Positions 27,250 through 36,497 of a stretch of DNA of 64,000 nucleotides are shown here, one piece after another (positions within the stretch are counted from its first letter, which is position 1; every line of letters begins with the position of its first letter). The notes below the pieces were generated by a model. It did no database searches. It worked only from the letters and a program-made list of their open reading frames with translations, and was not told the origin of the DNA. Both the position numbers and the translations under genes were made by a program. This DNA is from Lysobacteraceae bacterium CU05-9. GTDB taxonomy: Bacteria; Pseudomonadota; Gammaproteobacteria; Xanthomonadales; Xanthomonadaceae. The stretch spans positions 526,346 through 590,345 of the forward strand of contig SWJS01000001.1 in the NCBI GenBank assembly GCA_007556525.1, written 5' to 3'.

Positions 27250-28410
27250 TTAGCGCAGTCCTGTTTCGTTGCGGGCAATGACGAGACGTTGGATTTCCGA
27301 CGTCCCTTCGTAAATTTCAGTGATCTTGGCGTCGCGGAAATAGCGCTCAACCGGCATTTCCTTCGAGTAACCCATACCACCGTGAATCTGTACGGCTTGA
27401 TGTGCGATCCACATCGCAGCCTCTGATGCGGTCAGCTTGGCGATCGCAGCTTCGTTCGAGAACTTCGCGCCGCCCTTATCAAACTGACCCTTCTGCCAAG
27501 CAGCGCGCATCGTCAGCAAATAAGCAGCATCAAGCTTGCACTTCATGTCCGCGATTTTCGCTTGCGTCATTTGAAACGTGCCGATCGGCGCACCGAACGC
27601 CTTGCGTTCTTTCACGTATTCGATTGTTGCTTCATAGGCAGCGCGTGCGATACCGATGGCTTGCGATGCGATACCGATGCGACCGGCGTCGAGAACGGAC
27701 ATGGCGATTTTGAAACCTTCGCCTTCCTTGCCCAAAACTTCATCAGCCTGCGCAACGTAATCGGTAAACTCGATTTCGCAAGTTGCGGATGCACGGATGC
27801 CGAGCTTCGGTTCGGTCTTGCCGCGATGGAAACCTTCCTTCGTCGTATCGATCATGAAAGCCGTGATGCCGCGTGCGCCGGCATTCGGATCGGTCATCGC
27901 GAACAGCACAATGTATTTAGCGACAGGGCCGGAAGTGATCCAGGACTTTTTGCCATTGATCACCCATGTACCATCATCTTGCTTGACGGCTTTACAGCGC
28001 ATCGCCGTTGCGTCACTGCCCGACTGTGGTTCAGTCAAAGCGAAAGCGCCGATCTCGCGGCCTTCCGCAATCGCGCGGACGTAAAGTTGCTTTTGATCTT
28101 CCGTGCCGTACTTCAGGATGCCGTTGCAAAACAGCGAGTTGTTGACGGAGACGATCGTCGAGTGTGCGGCGTCAGCTGCAGCGATTTCGATCATGGCCAA
28201 AACATATGCGATCGGGTCCATGCCCGCACCGCCGTATTCTTCAGGGACTTCGATGCCCATCAAACCATTTTCACCAAGGGTTCGGATGTTCTCGAGTGGA
28301 AACTCACCGGTTTGATCGTGATGTTCCGCGCTTGGCGCAATCTTGTCTTGCGCGATGCGTCGGGCGACATCCTGAATCATCAGCTGCTCTTCAGTCAATG
28401 AAAAATCCAC
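27250..28410 (-). CDS. Acyl-CoA dehydrogenase (short/medium-chain type)
   Basis: FAD enzyme for the first oxidation step of fatty or branched acyl-CoA breakdown. The 386-residue product has ALTEPQSGSDA near residue 125, WVINGKKSWITSGPVA near residue 148, and the C-terminal catalytic region ERYFRDAKITEIYEGTSEIQ, in which the Glu of YEGTSE is the usual base of short- and medium-chain enzymes. It diverges from the sahR-like gene across a 133-bp spacer and is read directly into the glutamate dehydrogenase gene. The acyl specificity cannot be told from sequence. Confidence 0.93.
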   Translation of the reverse strand: MDFSLTEEQLMIQDVARRIAQDKIAPSAEHHDQTGEFPLENIRTLGENGLMGIEVPEEYGGAGMDPIAYVLAMIEIAAADAAHSTIVSVNNSLFCNGILKYGTEDQKQLYVRAIAEGREIGAFALTEPQSGSDATAMRCKAVKQDDGTWVINGKKSWITSGPVAKYIVLFAMTDPNAGARGITAFMIDTTKEGFHRGKTEPKLGIRASATCEIEFTDYVAQADEVLGKEGEGFKIAMSVLDAGRIGIASQAIGIARAAYEATIEYVKERKAFGAPIGTFQMTQAKIADMKCKLDAAYLLTMRAAWQKGQFDKGGAKFSNEAAIAKLTASEAAMWIAHQAVQIHGGMGYSKEMPVERYFRDAKITEIYEGTSEIQRLVIARNETGLR

Positions 28411-28517
28411 TCGAAAGCTCTCCTAAAATTCGGTTGTAATCCCACCATTGTAACTTTTTGGGTGAACAAACCGAAGCCGTATGGTTTGACCGACGCACCG
28501 TTGTGGGGGACAATTAC

Positions 28518-28541
28518 ATCTCTTAATCATGATTGAGAGAT
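28518..28541. promoter_or_regulatory. Near-perfect 24-bp palindrome, candidate operator of the SahR-like regulator
   Basis: ATCTCT at 28518-28523 and AGAGAT at 28536-28541 flank the centre AATCATGATT, giving a palindrome with one mismatched base pair. It overlaps the ribosome binding site of the regulator gene, a typical position for autorepression. Confidence 0.55.
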
Positions 28542-28543
28542 AT

Positions 28544-29473
28544 ATGGATCTCGAAGACTGGTCAGTGCCCCTCAAAACGCTGGCCGAACCGACCCGCGTG
28601 CGCTTGCTGTCCTTGCTCGAATCGCAGGAACTGACCGTCGCCGAACTCTGCGCCATCACCGGCTTGCAGCAGTCACGGGTTTCCACACATTTGGCGAAAT
28701 TGAAGGACGCGCATTTGGTGCGCGATCGCCGTGCGGGTGTGTCTTCGTTTTATCGAATGGATACGGAAGCATTGACCGATGCGAACCGGTCCATCTGGGA
28801 GATGATCCGCAACGGAACGCGTGATCCTATCCTCGATCATGATCAATCGGCGCTGCAGGATTTGCTCAGTGCCCGTGCCAAAACTCACCAAGTCTCCGCC
28901 GTATCCGATGACCTCGAACGTCACTACACGCCGGGTCGGACTTGGGAAGCGTTGGCGCGTTCGGCGATGCAGTTGGTGACGCCGGGTGATGTTTTGGACA
29001 TTGCGTCCGGTGACGGTGCGTTTGCGGAATTGCTTGCTCCAGTGAGCCGTTCGTTTACGTGTTTGGACGCATCCGAGAAAGCCATTGATTCTTCGCGCGC
29101 CCGCTTGGCGCATCTGGACAATGTCGATCTGCAAGTCGGTGACATGCATTCGCTTCCGTTCAACGACCGCAGTTTCGATCTCGTCGTGATGATGCAAGCG
29201 TTGAACTATTCCGTCGATCCAGCGGTTGCATTGCGCGAAGCCTCGCGTGTCCTTCGCAAAAATGGCCGTCTCCTCGTCACGACTCTCGCCAAGCATCCGC
29301 ACAAGTCTGCGGCTCGCACGTTCGATCACGTCAATCTCGGATTTTCGACGGACGAACTTTCGTCGTTGTTGTCCGATGCGAAGTTGAAGGTCCATACCTG
29401 CCGCATCATCAACCGCGAACGTCGCCAACCACATTTCGAACTCATTGCCGCTACGGCATCCAAGGAACATTGA
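28544..29473 (+). CDS. sahR: ArsR-family regulator with SAM-methyltransferase-like sensor domain (SahR-type)
   Basis: The 309-residue product joins an ArsR winged-helix domain (residues 1-95; [17 protein letters not shown] and [16 protein letters not shown] recognition helix) to a class I methyltransferase-like domain with the SAM-loop [16 protein letters not shown] near residue 147. SahR regulators have this layout; they bind S-adenosylhomocysteine and repress methionine-cycle genes. Here metH1 and metH2 follow directly, with the metH1 ATG 6 bp beyond the stop. GAGAG precedes the ATG at 28544; an upstream ATG at 28529 lies inside the palindrome. A true methyltransferase role is not excluded. 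Confidence 0.8.
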   Translation: MDLEDWSVPLKTLAEPTRVRLLSLLESQELTVAELCAITGLQQSRVSTHLAKLKDAHLVRDRRAGVSSFYRMDTEALTDANRSIWEMIRNGTRDPILDHDQSALQDLLSARAKTHQVSAVSDDLERHYTPGRTWEALARSAMQLVTPGDVLDIASGDGAFAELLAPVSRSFTCLDASEKAIDSSRARLAHLDNVDLQVGDMHSLPFNDRSFDLVVMMQALNYSVDPAVALREASRVLRKNGRLLVTTLAKHPHKSAARTFDHVNLGFSTDELSSLLSDAKLKVHTCRIINRERRQPHFELIAATASKEH

Positions 29474-29478
29474 TTCAC

Positions 29479-30579
29479 ATGAAAACACTTCCCTACAAGG
29501 ACCCTGTGCGTTATCAGGCACTGACTGATTTGCTTGCGTCGCGCATTGCAGTGCTCGACGGTGCGATGGGCACAATGATCCAAGGTCATGGCCTTGTTGA
29601 AGCCGATTACCGTGGCGAACGTTTCAAGGATGGCTACGACGCGTTGTTTAGCGTCGTGGACGGTCACGCCCATTCACCGGATTGCGGATGTGGCCATGAT
29701 CAACGCGGCAACAATGACATTTTGTCGTTGACACGTCCGGAGATCATCAAGGGCATTCACCGCGAGTACTTGCTTGCCGGTGCGGACATGGTCGAGACGA
29801 ATACGTTTAACTCGACGGCGTTGTCGCTTGCTGATTATGGCTTGTCGCATCTTGCATACGAGTTGAACAAAGCCGGCGCGGCGAACGCGCGTGAAGTCTG
29901 CGACGAAGTGGCGGCGCTAGATGGCAAGCCACGTTTCGTCGTTGGTGTTCTCGGTCCAACCTCCAAGACAGCTTCGTTGTCGCCTGACGTTAACTTGCCC
30001 GGCTTCCGTGCAACGTCGTTTGATGAATTGCGCGCTGCGTATTACGACTCCGCGTGCGGCTTGATTGATGGTGGCGCGGATGCGTTGATGATTGAGACGA
30101 TTTTTGACACGTTGAATGCGAAGGCTGCGGCGTTTGCGATTGAGCAAGTGTTCGATGCGCGTGGTTACCGCTTGCCGGTCATGATTTCGGGCACGATTAC
30201 CGACGCTTCAGGTCGCACATTGTCGGGTCAAACGACGGATGCATTCTGGTTCTCGCTGCGTCATGCCAAGCCGTTGAGCATCGGTTTGAACTGCGCGTTA
30301 GGTGCGAAGGAATTGCGTCAGTACATGGACATCCTTGCACAAGTCGCGCCGGATATTTACTTGTCGTGTCACCCGAATGCCGGTTTGCCGAATGCGTTTG
30401 GTGGTTATGACGAAACGCCGGAAGACATGGCGGCGATTTTGCGTGACTTCGCTGAAGCTGGATTGATCAACATTGTTGGTGGGTGCTGCGGCACGACGCC
30501 ACCGCATATTAAGGCGATTGCTGAGAACGTCACGGACGTTCCCGTCCGCAAACTTGCCATCGAAAAGGAGGCAGCGTAA
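29479..30579 (+). CDS. metH1: Methionine synthase, homocysteine-binding subunit (MetH N-terminal part)
   Basis: This 366-residue protein corresponds to the first (homocysteine S-methyltransferase) domain of cobalamin-dependent MetH. It has [14 protein letters not shown] at the N-terminus and zinc-ligand cysteines in [14 protein letters not shown] and in [13 protein letters not shown]. An unusual His/Cys-rich stretch ([12 protein letters not shown], residues 63-74) sits just before the conserved GNND, where standard MetH has a shorter segment. The rest of methionine synthase is encoded by the next gene, which overlaps this stop by one base (TAATG), so the two halves are made together. Confidence 0.93.
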   Translation: MKTLPYKDPVRYQALTDLLASRIAVLDGAMGTMIQGHGLVEADYRGERFKDGYDALFSVVDGHAHSPDCGCGHDQRGNNDILSLTRPEIIKGIHREYLLAGADMVETNTFNSTALSLADYGLSHLAYELNKAGAANAREVCDEVAALDGKPRFVVGVLGPTSKTASLSPDVNLPGFRATSFDELRAAYYDSACGLIDGGADALMIETIFDTLNAKAAAFAIEQVFDARGYRLPVMISGTITDASGRTLSGQTTDAFWFSLRHAKPLSIGLNCALGAKELRQYMDILAQVAPDIYLSCHPNAGLPNAFGGYDETPEDMAAILRDFAEAGLINIVGGCCGTTPPHIKAIAENVTDVPVRKLAIEKEAA

Positions 30580-33260
30580 TGAGTGGCTTTACGCGATTGA
30601 GCGGCCTGGAACCGCTGACCATTACACCCGAGCTGAACTTCATCAACGTCGGTGAGCGTACAAACGTCACGGGTTCGGCGCAGTTCAAAAAACTGATTCT
30701 CGAAAACCGCATGGACGAAGCAACGATCGTTGCGCGCCAACAAGTTGAGAACGGCGCACAGATCATCGACGTCAACATGGATGAAGGCATGTTGGATTCG
30801 CGTAAGGCGATGGTGGATTTCCTCAATCTCATCGCAGCGGAACCGGACATCGCACGCGTCCCGGTGATGGTCGACTCCTCGAAGTGGGAAGTCATTGAAG
30901 CTGGCCTGCAATGCCTGCAAGGCAAAGGCATCGTCAACTCCATTTCGTTGAAGGAAGGCGAAGAGCCGTTCCTTGAACAAGCGCGTTTGGTGCGTCGCTA
31001 TGGTGCAGCGGTCGTCGTCATGGCGTTCGATGAAGTCGGTCAAGCCGATACGTTCGAGCGCAAGGTCGAGATTTGTTCGCGCGCCTACAAATTGTTGACG
31101 GAAGAAGTTGGGTTTGATCCGGAAGACATTATTTTTGACCCGAACGTCTTCGCGATTGCGACGGGCATTGAAGAGCACAACAACTACGCCGTCGCGTTTA
31201 TCGAAGCGGCGCGTGAGTTGAAGAAGCGTTTCCCTCTGTCGCACATTTCAGGTGGCATCTCGAACGTGTCGTTCTCGTTCCGTGGCAATGAACCACTGCG
31301 TCAGGCGATCCACGTCGTGTTCCTGTATCACGCGATTCGCGCCGGTCTCGACATGGGTATCGTCAATGCGGGCGCCCTGCCCTTGTACGACGATCTGGAT
31401 CCAACGCTGCGTGAACTCGTTGAAGATGTCGTCTTGAACCGTCGCGATGATGCGACGGACCGATTGCTCGCAGCTGCCGAAAGTCTGAAAACACAGAAAG
31501 GCAAGAAGAAGAAAGAAGATCTCGCCTGGCGCAAAGAACCGGCTGCGAAGCGTCTTGCGCATTCGTTGGTGCACGGCATCGATGCATACATCGAAGAAGA
31601 TACTGAAGCCGCACGTTTGGAAGCAGCCAAGCCATTGCACGTGATTGAAGGTCCGTTGATGGACGGCATGAACATCGTGGGTGACTTGTTCGGGTCGGGC
31701 AAGATGTTTTTGCCACAGGTCGTGAAGTCCGCCCGCGTCATGAAGAAGGCGGTTGCATATCTGCTGCCTTACATCGAAGCCGAGAAGCTCAAGTCCGGCG
31801 ACGAAGCAAAGAACAACGGACGCATCGTTTTGGCGACGGTCAAGGGCGACGTTCATGACATCGGCAAAAACATCGTCGGCGTCGTTCTCGCCTGCAACAA
31901 CTTCGAGATCATCGATCTCGGCGTGATGGTTCCGGCACAGAAAATTCTCGACACCGCACGTGAAGTGAATGCGGACATGATCGGCTTGTCCGGCTTGATC
32001 ACGCCATCGCTCGAAGAAATGTCGCACGTCGCGAAGGAAATGAATCGTCAGGATTTCCATATTCCATTGCTGATCGGCGGCGCAACGACCTCGCGTGCTC
32101 ATACTGCCATCAAGATCGATCCGCACTACAAAGCACCAACGGTTTGGATCAAGGATGCTTCGCGTGCCGTCGGTGTCGTGCAAGCATTGATTCAACCGGA
32201 AACGCGTGTCGACTTCATGGCTGCTAACGATGCGGACTACGAAAAAATCCGCGAACGCCACCGCAACAAGGGTGATGCCAAGCGTTTGATCGGCATTGAG
32301 ACTGCACGTGAGCGCGGTTTCAAGACCGAGCGTTTGGACGCCATCGTGCAGCCTCGCGCCATGGGCATCACTGAAATCATCGATTTCCCATTGTCGGAAA
32401 TTGAAAACTACATTGACTGGGGTCCGTTCTTCAATTCATGGGAATTGGCAGGTCACTTCCCGCAAATTCTCTCGGATGAAATCGTTGGCGAACAAGCGAC
32501 GTCGCTGTACAACGATGCCCGTGTCATGTTGCGGAAGATCATCGACGAGAAATGGTTGCAAGCGAATGCAGTGATCGGTTTTTGGCCGGCGAAGCGGGAT
32601 GGCGATGACGTGTTGATTGATACCGAGAATGGTCAGGAACGTTTCGTCTTCTTGCGCCAGCAAGTGGATAAGCCGATTGAGCGTCCGACGTTCTGTCTCT
32701 CGGACTTTATCGCGGCGCCTGCTGCAGATGGTTCCGCACAGGATTACATTGGCGCGTTCGCATGTACCGCGGGCATCGGCATTGAACCGCATATCGAGAA
32801 GTTCCAAGCGGACTACGACGATTACAACGCGATTTTGTTGAAGTCACTGGCGGATCGAATGGCCGAAGCCTTCGCAGAATGCTTGCACGAGCGTGTGCGT
32901 AAGGATTACTGGGGCTACATGCCGGAAGAGGCGTTGCCGAATGAAGCGTTGATCAAGGAAGAATACCGTGGCATCCGTCCAGCTCCTGGCTATCCTGCGT
33001 GTCCGGATCACTCGGAGAAGCGCAAGATTTTTGACTTCATGCAAGTCACAGAACGTGCCGGCATTGAACTGACGGAAGGATTCGCGATGTATCCGACTGC
33101 AGCGGTCAGTGGCTACTACTTTGCACATCCGGACTCCACGTATTTCGTGGTGGGACGTCTGAGCAAGGAACAAGTCGCGGATTACGCCAAGCGCAAGGGC
33201 ATGACGCTGATCGAGGCGGAACGCACGCTGGCGTCCAACCTCGATTACGATCCGGAATAA
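30579..33260 (+). CDS. metH2: Methionine synthase, folate-, cobalamin- and activation-domain subunit
   Basis: The 893-residue partner of metH1 holds the remaining MetH modules. The methyltetrahydrofolate-binding barrel lies at about 20-290 ([18 protein letters not shown]). The helical cap is at about 320-420, and the B12 domain at about 420-560 has the cobalt-ligand motif [11 protein letters not shown]. The activation domain at about 580-893 has the SAM-binding segment [22 protein letters not shown] precedes the overlapping ATG. The stop is directly followed by the opposing fahA stop with no spacer. Confidence 0.96.
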   Translation: MSGFTRLSGLEPLTITPELNFINVGERTNVTGSAQFKKLILENRMDEATIVARQQVENGAQIIDVNMDEGMLDSRKAMVDFLNLIAAEPDIARVPVMVDSSKWEVIEAGLQCLQGKGIVNSISLKEGEEPFLEQARLVRRYGAAVVVMAFDEVGQADTFERKVEICSRAYKLLTEEVGFDPEDIIFDPNVFAIATGIEEHNNYAVAFIEAARELKKRFPLSHISGGISNVSFSFRGNEPLRQAIHVVFLYHAIRAGLDMGIVNAGALPLYDDLDPTLRELVEDVVLNRRDDATDRLLAAAESLKTQKGKKKKEDLAWRKEPAAKRLAHSLVHGIDAYIEEDTEAARLEAAKPLHVIEGPLMDGMNIVGDLFGSGKMFLPQVVKSARVMKKAVAYLLPYIEAEKLKSGDEAKNNGRIVLATVKGDVHDIGKNIVGVVLACNNFEIIDLGVMVPAQKILDTAREVNADMIGLSGLITPSLEEMSHVAKEMNRQDFHIPLLIGGATTSRAHTAIKIDPHYKAPTVWIKDASRAVGVVQALIQPETRVDFMAANDADYEKIRERHRNKGDAKRLIGIETARERGFKTERLDAIVQPRAMGITEIIDFPLSEIENYIDWGPFFNSWELAGHFPQILSDEIVGEQATSLYNDARVMLRKIIDEKWLQANAVIGFWPAKRDGDDVLIDTENGQERFVFLRQQVDKPIERPTFCLSDFIAAPAADGSAQDYIGAFACTAGIGIEPHIEKFQADYDDYNAILLKSLADRMAEAFAECLHERVRKDYWGYMPEEALPNEALIKEEYRGIRPAPGYPACPDHSEKRKIFDFMQVTERAGIELTEGFAMYPTAAVSGYYFAHPDSTYFVVGRLSKEQVADYAKRKGMTLIEAERTLASNLDYDPE

Positions 33261-34463
33261 TTAACCGGTAATGCGACCGATCACGGATCCGAAATCAATC
33301 ACGGACCCGTCCGGTCCCGGTGCCTTCGCAGTGATCTCGACGACGTCGCCGTCCATCAAGGATTTGCGCGTGCCGCCGTTCTCGAGCGTCACCGGCTCTG
33401 CGCCATTCCACGTCAATTCCATGAAAGAACCGCGCTGATCAACTTCAGCGCCGCTGATGGTACCCGATCCAAAAACATCACCCGCACGCAACGATGCGCC
33501 GTTAACGACCATATGCGTCGCCATCTGCGCGTAGCTGTAGTACATCACCTTGAACGGCGGGCTAGAAACGGATTCGTCATTCCAAAGGACTTCGAGAGAA
33601 ATATCGAGTGCTGACGGTTCGGTGTCCGAGTCATCCAGATACTTCGCGAGTGGCTCATCGCGAGGTGGCGTGGAAATGCGCGCAGCTTTCAGTGCATCCA
33701 ACGGCACAACCCACGGCGAAATCGATGTTGCGAAAGACTTACCCAGGAATGGACCCAGCGGCACGTATTCAAAAGCTTGAATGTCACGCGCGGACCAATC
33801 GTTGAGAATGAAGGCACCGAACACATGTTGATCCGCATCGGCAAGATCGATCGGACCGTTGACACCGTTGCCGCAAACGAAGCCCATCTCAGCTTCGATA
33901 TCCAGGAATCGACACGGACCGAATTCGACCTTACCGTCAACGCGACGCAAGCCATATGGACGCTTCACATCGGTGCCACTGACAATGAGCGTGCCCGCGC
34001 GTCCGTGATAACCGATCGGAAGTTGCTTCCATGATGCAGGGAGATCTGGATTTTGCGGACGGAAAATTTTGCCGACGTTCAACGCATGTTGTTCTGACGC
34101 GTAAAAATCCACGTAATCATTCGGCGTAAACGGCATGCGCAGGATGACTTTCTCGATTGGATAAGCATGCTTCGCGATGACTTCACCGTGCTTATCGCTC
34201 GTGACCCAATCCTTGATCGCCTTGCGAATGCTCGCCCACATTTGCGGGGAGCCGGCGAGAATGCGGTCGAGGTTACCCATCGCAAACCAGCCGACCATCG
34301 ACGCATCGAGTTCCTGCGCAATCGGCTCAAGATCCAAAACATGATCGCCCAACCGCACACCCAGCTTCGCATCGGCATCTCCGTCACCGATCATGAATGA
34401 GCAATACGGCAAGTTGTGATGGTCAAAACCCGGTTTCGCCAGTTGGCTGGATGCAGAAGTCAT
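33261..34463 (-). CDS. fahA: Fumarylacetoacetase
   Basis: Last enzyme of tyrosine breakdown, cleaving fumarylacetoacetate to fumarate and acetoacetate. The 400-residue product has the FAH N-terminal region (FDHHNLPYCSFMIG), MPFTPNDYVDFYASEQHALN with the catalytic His region near residue 120, and metal-binding acidic residues in RFLDIEAEMGFVCG and NDWSARDIQAFEYVPLGPF. No homogentisate dioxygenase or maleylacetoacetate isomerase gene is adjacent, although these often cluster. Confidence 0.95.
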   Translation of the reverse strand: MTSASSQLAKPGFDHHNLPYCSFMIGDGDADAKLGVRLGDHVLDLEPIAQELDASMVGWFAMGNLDRILAGSPQMWASIRKAIKDWVTSDKHGEVIAKHAYPIEKVILRMPFTPNDYVDFYASEQHALNVGKIFRPQNPDLPASWKQLPIGYHGRAGTLIVSGTDVKRPYGLRRVDGKVEFGPCRFLDIEAEMGFVCGNGVNGPIDLADADQHVFGAFILNDWSARDIQAFEYVPLGPFLGKSFATSISPWVVPLDALKAARISTPPRDEPLAKYLDDSDTEPSALDISLEVLWNDESVSSPPFKVMYYSYAQMATHMVVNGASLRAGDVFGSGTISGAEVDQRGSFMELTWNGAEPVTLENGGTRKSLMDGDVVEITAKAPGPDGSVIDFGSVIGRITG

Positions 34464-34532
34464 TTTGGTCCCGTCTAAGTGAGTGAACCCATTAAGTTTA
34501 AGCCAATGGGAAATTCCTTGCTGTCCGATCGT

Positions 34533-36227
34533 TTAGGCAACCGCATTTTCGTGAACGTCCTTGACCGCCCTGCCCGATGGATCCGCCATGTTAGCGAAGG
34601 CTTCGTCCCATTTCAGCGCCGCTTCCGTTGAACATGCGATGGATTTGCCGCCCGGTACTGTTTTCGCGGCGCCGTCCGTTGGAAATGCTTGTTCGAACAA
34701 TTCACGGTAAAAATACGCTTCTTTGGTTGTGGGCGTGTTGTGCGGGTAGCGTTGCTCGGCAGCCGCCATTTGCTCGTCGGTGATCATCAGATCCGCATGA
34801 TCCTTGAGTCCATCGATCCAGCCGTAGCCAACGCCGTCGCTGAACTGTTCTTTTTGGCGCCACAAAATGCTGTCCGGCAGAACGCCTTGGAACGCTTCCC
34901 TCAAGATGGATTTCTCGATGCGTTTGCGTCCTTCGGCATCGACGCCGGACATTTTCAGCTTTGCATCCATGCGCATTGCAACGTCGATGAATTCAACGTC
35001 CAAAAACGGCACGCGCGCTTCGACACCCCACGCCATCATCGATTTGTTCGCACGCAAGCAGTCAAACAGATGCAGGTTGTCGAGTTTGCGGATCAGCTCT
35101 TCGTGAAATTCACGTGCGCTCGGTGCCTTGTGGAAATAAAGATATCCGCCAAAAATTTCATCGCTCCCCTCACCCGACAGCACCATTTTTATTCCCATTG
35201 CTTTGATGCGACGTGCCAGCAGGAACATTGGTGTGGATGCGCGGATCGTCGTCACGTCATACGTTTCGATGTGCTTGATCACATCCGGCAAGACATCCAA
35301 CCCTTCTTCAAACGAGTAAGTAAATCCGTGATGCACCGTACCCAATGCATCCGCGGCAACTTGCGCAGCTTCGAGATCCGGCGATCCTTGCAGTCCGATG
35401 GCGAAGGAATGGAGACGTGGCCACCAGGCTTCTTTTTGGTCGTCGTCTTCAATGCGTTGACGTGCGAATTTCGCGGCGCATGCAGCGACAAGTGATGAGT
35501 CCAACCCGCCGGAAAGTAGCACGCCGTAAGGAACGTCGCTCATCAGTTGGCGATGTACTGCGCGTTCGAATGCTTCACGTAATTGTTGTGCTTCAACTTC
35601 CACGCCTTCGACGTGGTCGTACTCGCGCCATTCGCGTTCGTAGTAACGAGTGAGTTCGCCGGTGGTGGAGTCGTAGAAATGTCCAGGCGGAAATGGTGCA
35701 ACGTCATCGCAGACGCGAACGATCGCCTTCATTTCCGATGCGACCCAGATGCGTCCTTCCTTGTCATGCCCCCAATACAGTGGACAGATACCCATGTGGT
35801 CGCGGGCGATGAGGAAGGATTTTTGGTCACGGTCCCATTGCGCGAATGCGAACATGCCGTTGATTTGGCTCAGCCATTCTTTCGGTGATTGGCCATCGCG
35901 CGCGAGTGCGTTGATGACTTCGCAATCCGAACCGGTCTGGAAATCATAGGGTTTGCTGAGTGTGCGTTCGAGGTCGCGATGGTTGTAGATTTCGCCATTG
36001 ACTCCGAGAACGAGTTGTTGGTCCTGCGACAAAATCGGTTGCGAGCCACCCGCCGGATCGACAATCGCGAGGCGTTCGTGCACGAGGATTGCGTTCGGGT
36101 CTGCGACGACGCCGCTCCAGTCGGGACCGCGATGACGTTGTTGCGCGGACATGGAGAGAGCAAGCGGACGCAGCATACGGATATCTGCGTCGCTGCGTAA
36201 ATCAAAGGTGCCGAGGATGGCGCACAT
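34533..36227 (-). CDS. asnB: Glutamine-hydrolysing asparagine synthetase B
   Basis: Makes asparagine from aspartate, ATP and glutamine. The 564-residue product starts MCAILGTFD: removal of Met exposes Cys as the N-terminal glutaminase nucleophile, which fixes the start at 36227 (the ORF extends 13 codons further upstream). The glutaminase domain has RHRGPDWSG and NGEIYNH; the synthetase domain has the ATP pyrophosphatase loop LLSGGLDSSLVAA near residue 240 and VLSGEGSDEIFGGY. AAGGAACG precedes the ATG. A 167-nt upstream region has an Asn-rich leader ORF, competing hairpins and a terminator, so expression is probably controlled by attenuation. Confidence 0.96.
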   Translation of the reverse strand: MCAILGTFDLRSDADIRMLRPLALSMSAQQRHRGPDWSGVVADPNAILVHERLAIVDPAGGSQPILSQDQQLVLGVNGEIYNHRDLERTLSKPYDFQTGSDCEVINALARDGQSPKEWLSQINGMFAFAQWDRDQKSFLIARDHMGICPLYWGHDKEGRIWVASEMKAIVRVCDDVAPFPPGHFYDSTTGELTRYYEREWREYDHVEGVEVEAQQLREAFERAVHRQLMSDVPYGVLLSGGLDSSLVAACAAKFARQRIEDDDQKEAWWPRLHSFAIGLQGSPDLEAAQVAADALGTVHHGFTYSFEEGLDVLPDVIKHIETYDVTTIRASTPMFLLARRIKAMGIKMVLSGEGSDEIFGGYLYFHKAPSAREFHEELIRKLDNLHLFDCLRANKSMMAWGVEARVPFLDVEFIDVAMRMDAKLKMSGVDAEGRKRIEKSILREAFQGVLPDSILWRQKEQFSDGVGYGWIDGLKDHADLMITDEQMAAAEQRYPHNTPTTKEAYFYRELFEQAFPTDGAAKTVPGGKSIACSTEAALKWDEAFANMADPSGRAVKDVHENAVA

Positions 36228-36252
36228 GTTTTTCGTTCCTTGTTTAATGCAT

Positions 36253-36280
36253 AAAAAAACCCGCACTGGTTAAATGCGGG
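36253..36280 (-). terminator. Attenuator terminator in the asnB leader
   Basis: On the minus strand CCCGCA (36275-36280) pairs with TGCGGG (36260-36265) across a 9-nt loop and is followed by seven T residues (36253-36259). It lies after the leader ORF and 26 nt before the asnB start, so it would stop transcription before the gene. Its 5' arm can instead pair with GCGGGC (36342-36347) inside the leader ORF. Confidence 0.85.
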
Positions 36281-36310
36281 CTGGAGTTCTTGCGATGGTT
36301 GTTGAGGTTG

Positions 36311-36394
36311 TTACATTTCAGTTCGCAACATCAATCCATCGGCCCGCGGGAGGTCGATCGAATTATTATTGTTGCGATTGAAGTAAAAGCTCAT
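36311..36394 (-). CDS. Asn-rich leader peptide of asnB
   Basis: A 27-codon ORF (ATG 36392-36394, stop TAA 36311-36313) begins MSFYFNRNNNNSIDLP and ends LMLRTEM. Five of codons 6-11 are Asn (AAT/AAC). TCGCAAC inside those codons (36371-36377) can pair with GTTGCGA (36323-36329). That element can alternatively use TTGCGA (36323-36328) to pair with TCGCAA downstream (36290-36295). GCGGGC in codons 16-18 can pair with GCCCGC at the base of the terminator. This is the layout of amino acid operon attenuators: stalling at Asn codons frees the antiterminator. A caveat is that no good ribosome binding site is visible. Confidence 0.65.
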   Translation of the reverse strand: MSFYFNRNNNNSIDLPRADGLMLRTEM

Positions 36395-36419
36395 GGATTG
36401 AGGGTTGCATATCTTTTTG

Positions 36420-36428
36420 GTTATGGCA
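36420..36428 (-). promoter_or_regulatory. Possible extended -10 promoter of the asnB leader
   Basis: TGCCATAAC on the minus strand has the extended -10 form (TG, one base, CATAAC) and resembles the rpsF promoter element. It would start RNA near 36413, about 19 nt before the leader ORF. Confidence 0.3.
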
Positions 36429-36477
36429 AGCGTTTCTGATCTCGGGCGCTGCGCGCGTTAAGTGAGCTGCGGTTTGG

Positions 36478-36494
36478 TGGCGTCCCAGGGGATT
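36478..36494 (-). repeat. Remnant resembling the 3' end of tRNA-Glu
   Basis: The 17 bases from TGGCGTCCC to GGGGATT match the 3' end of the tRNA-Glu gene (36661-36679), including the CCA, except for two single-base deletions. This could be a lost tandem tRNA copy or an old attachment-site scar. Confidence 0.4.
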
Positions 36495-36497
36495 GGA

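Noticed and set aside
30570-30585. Frameshift or broken metH gene
   Set aside because: The break falls at a domain boundary, with a strong ribosome binding site and all motifs intact on both sides, so it is a natural gene split.
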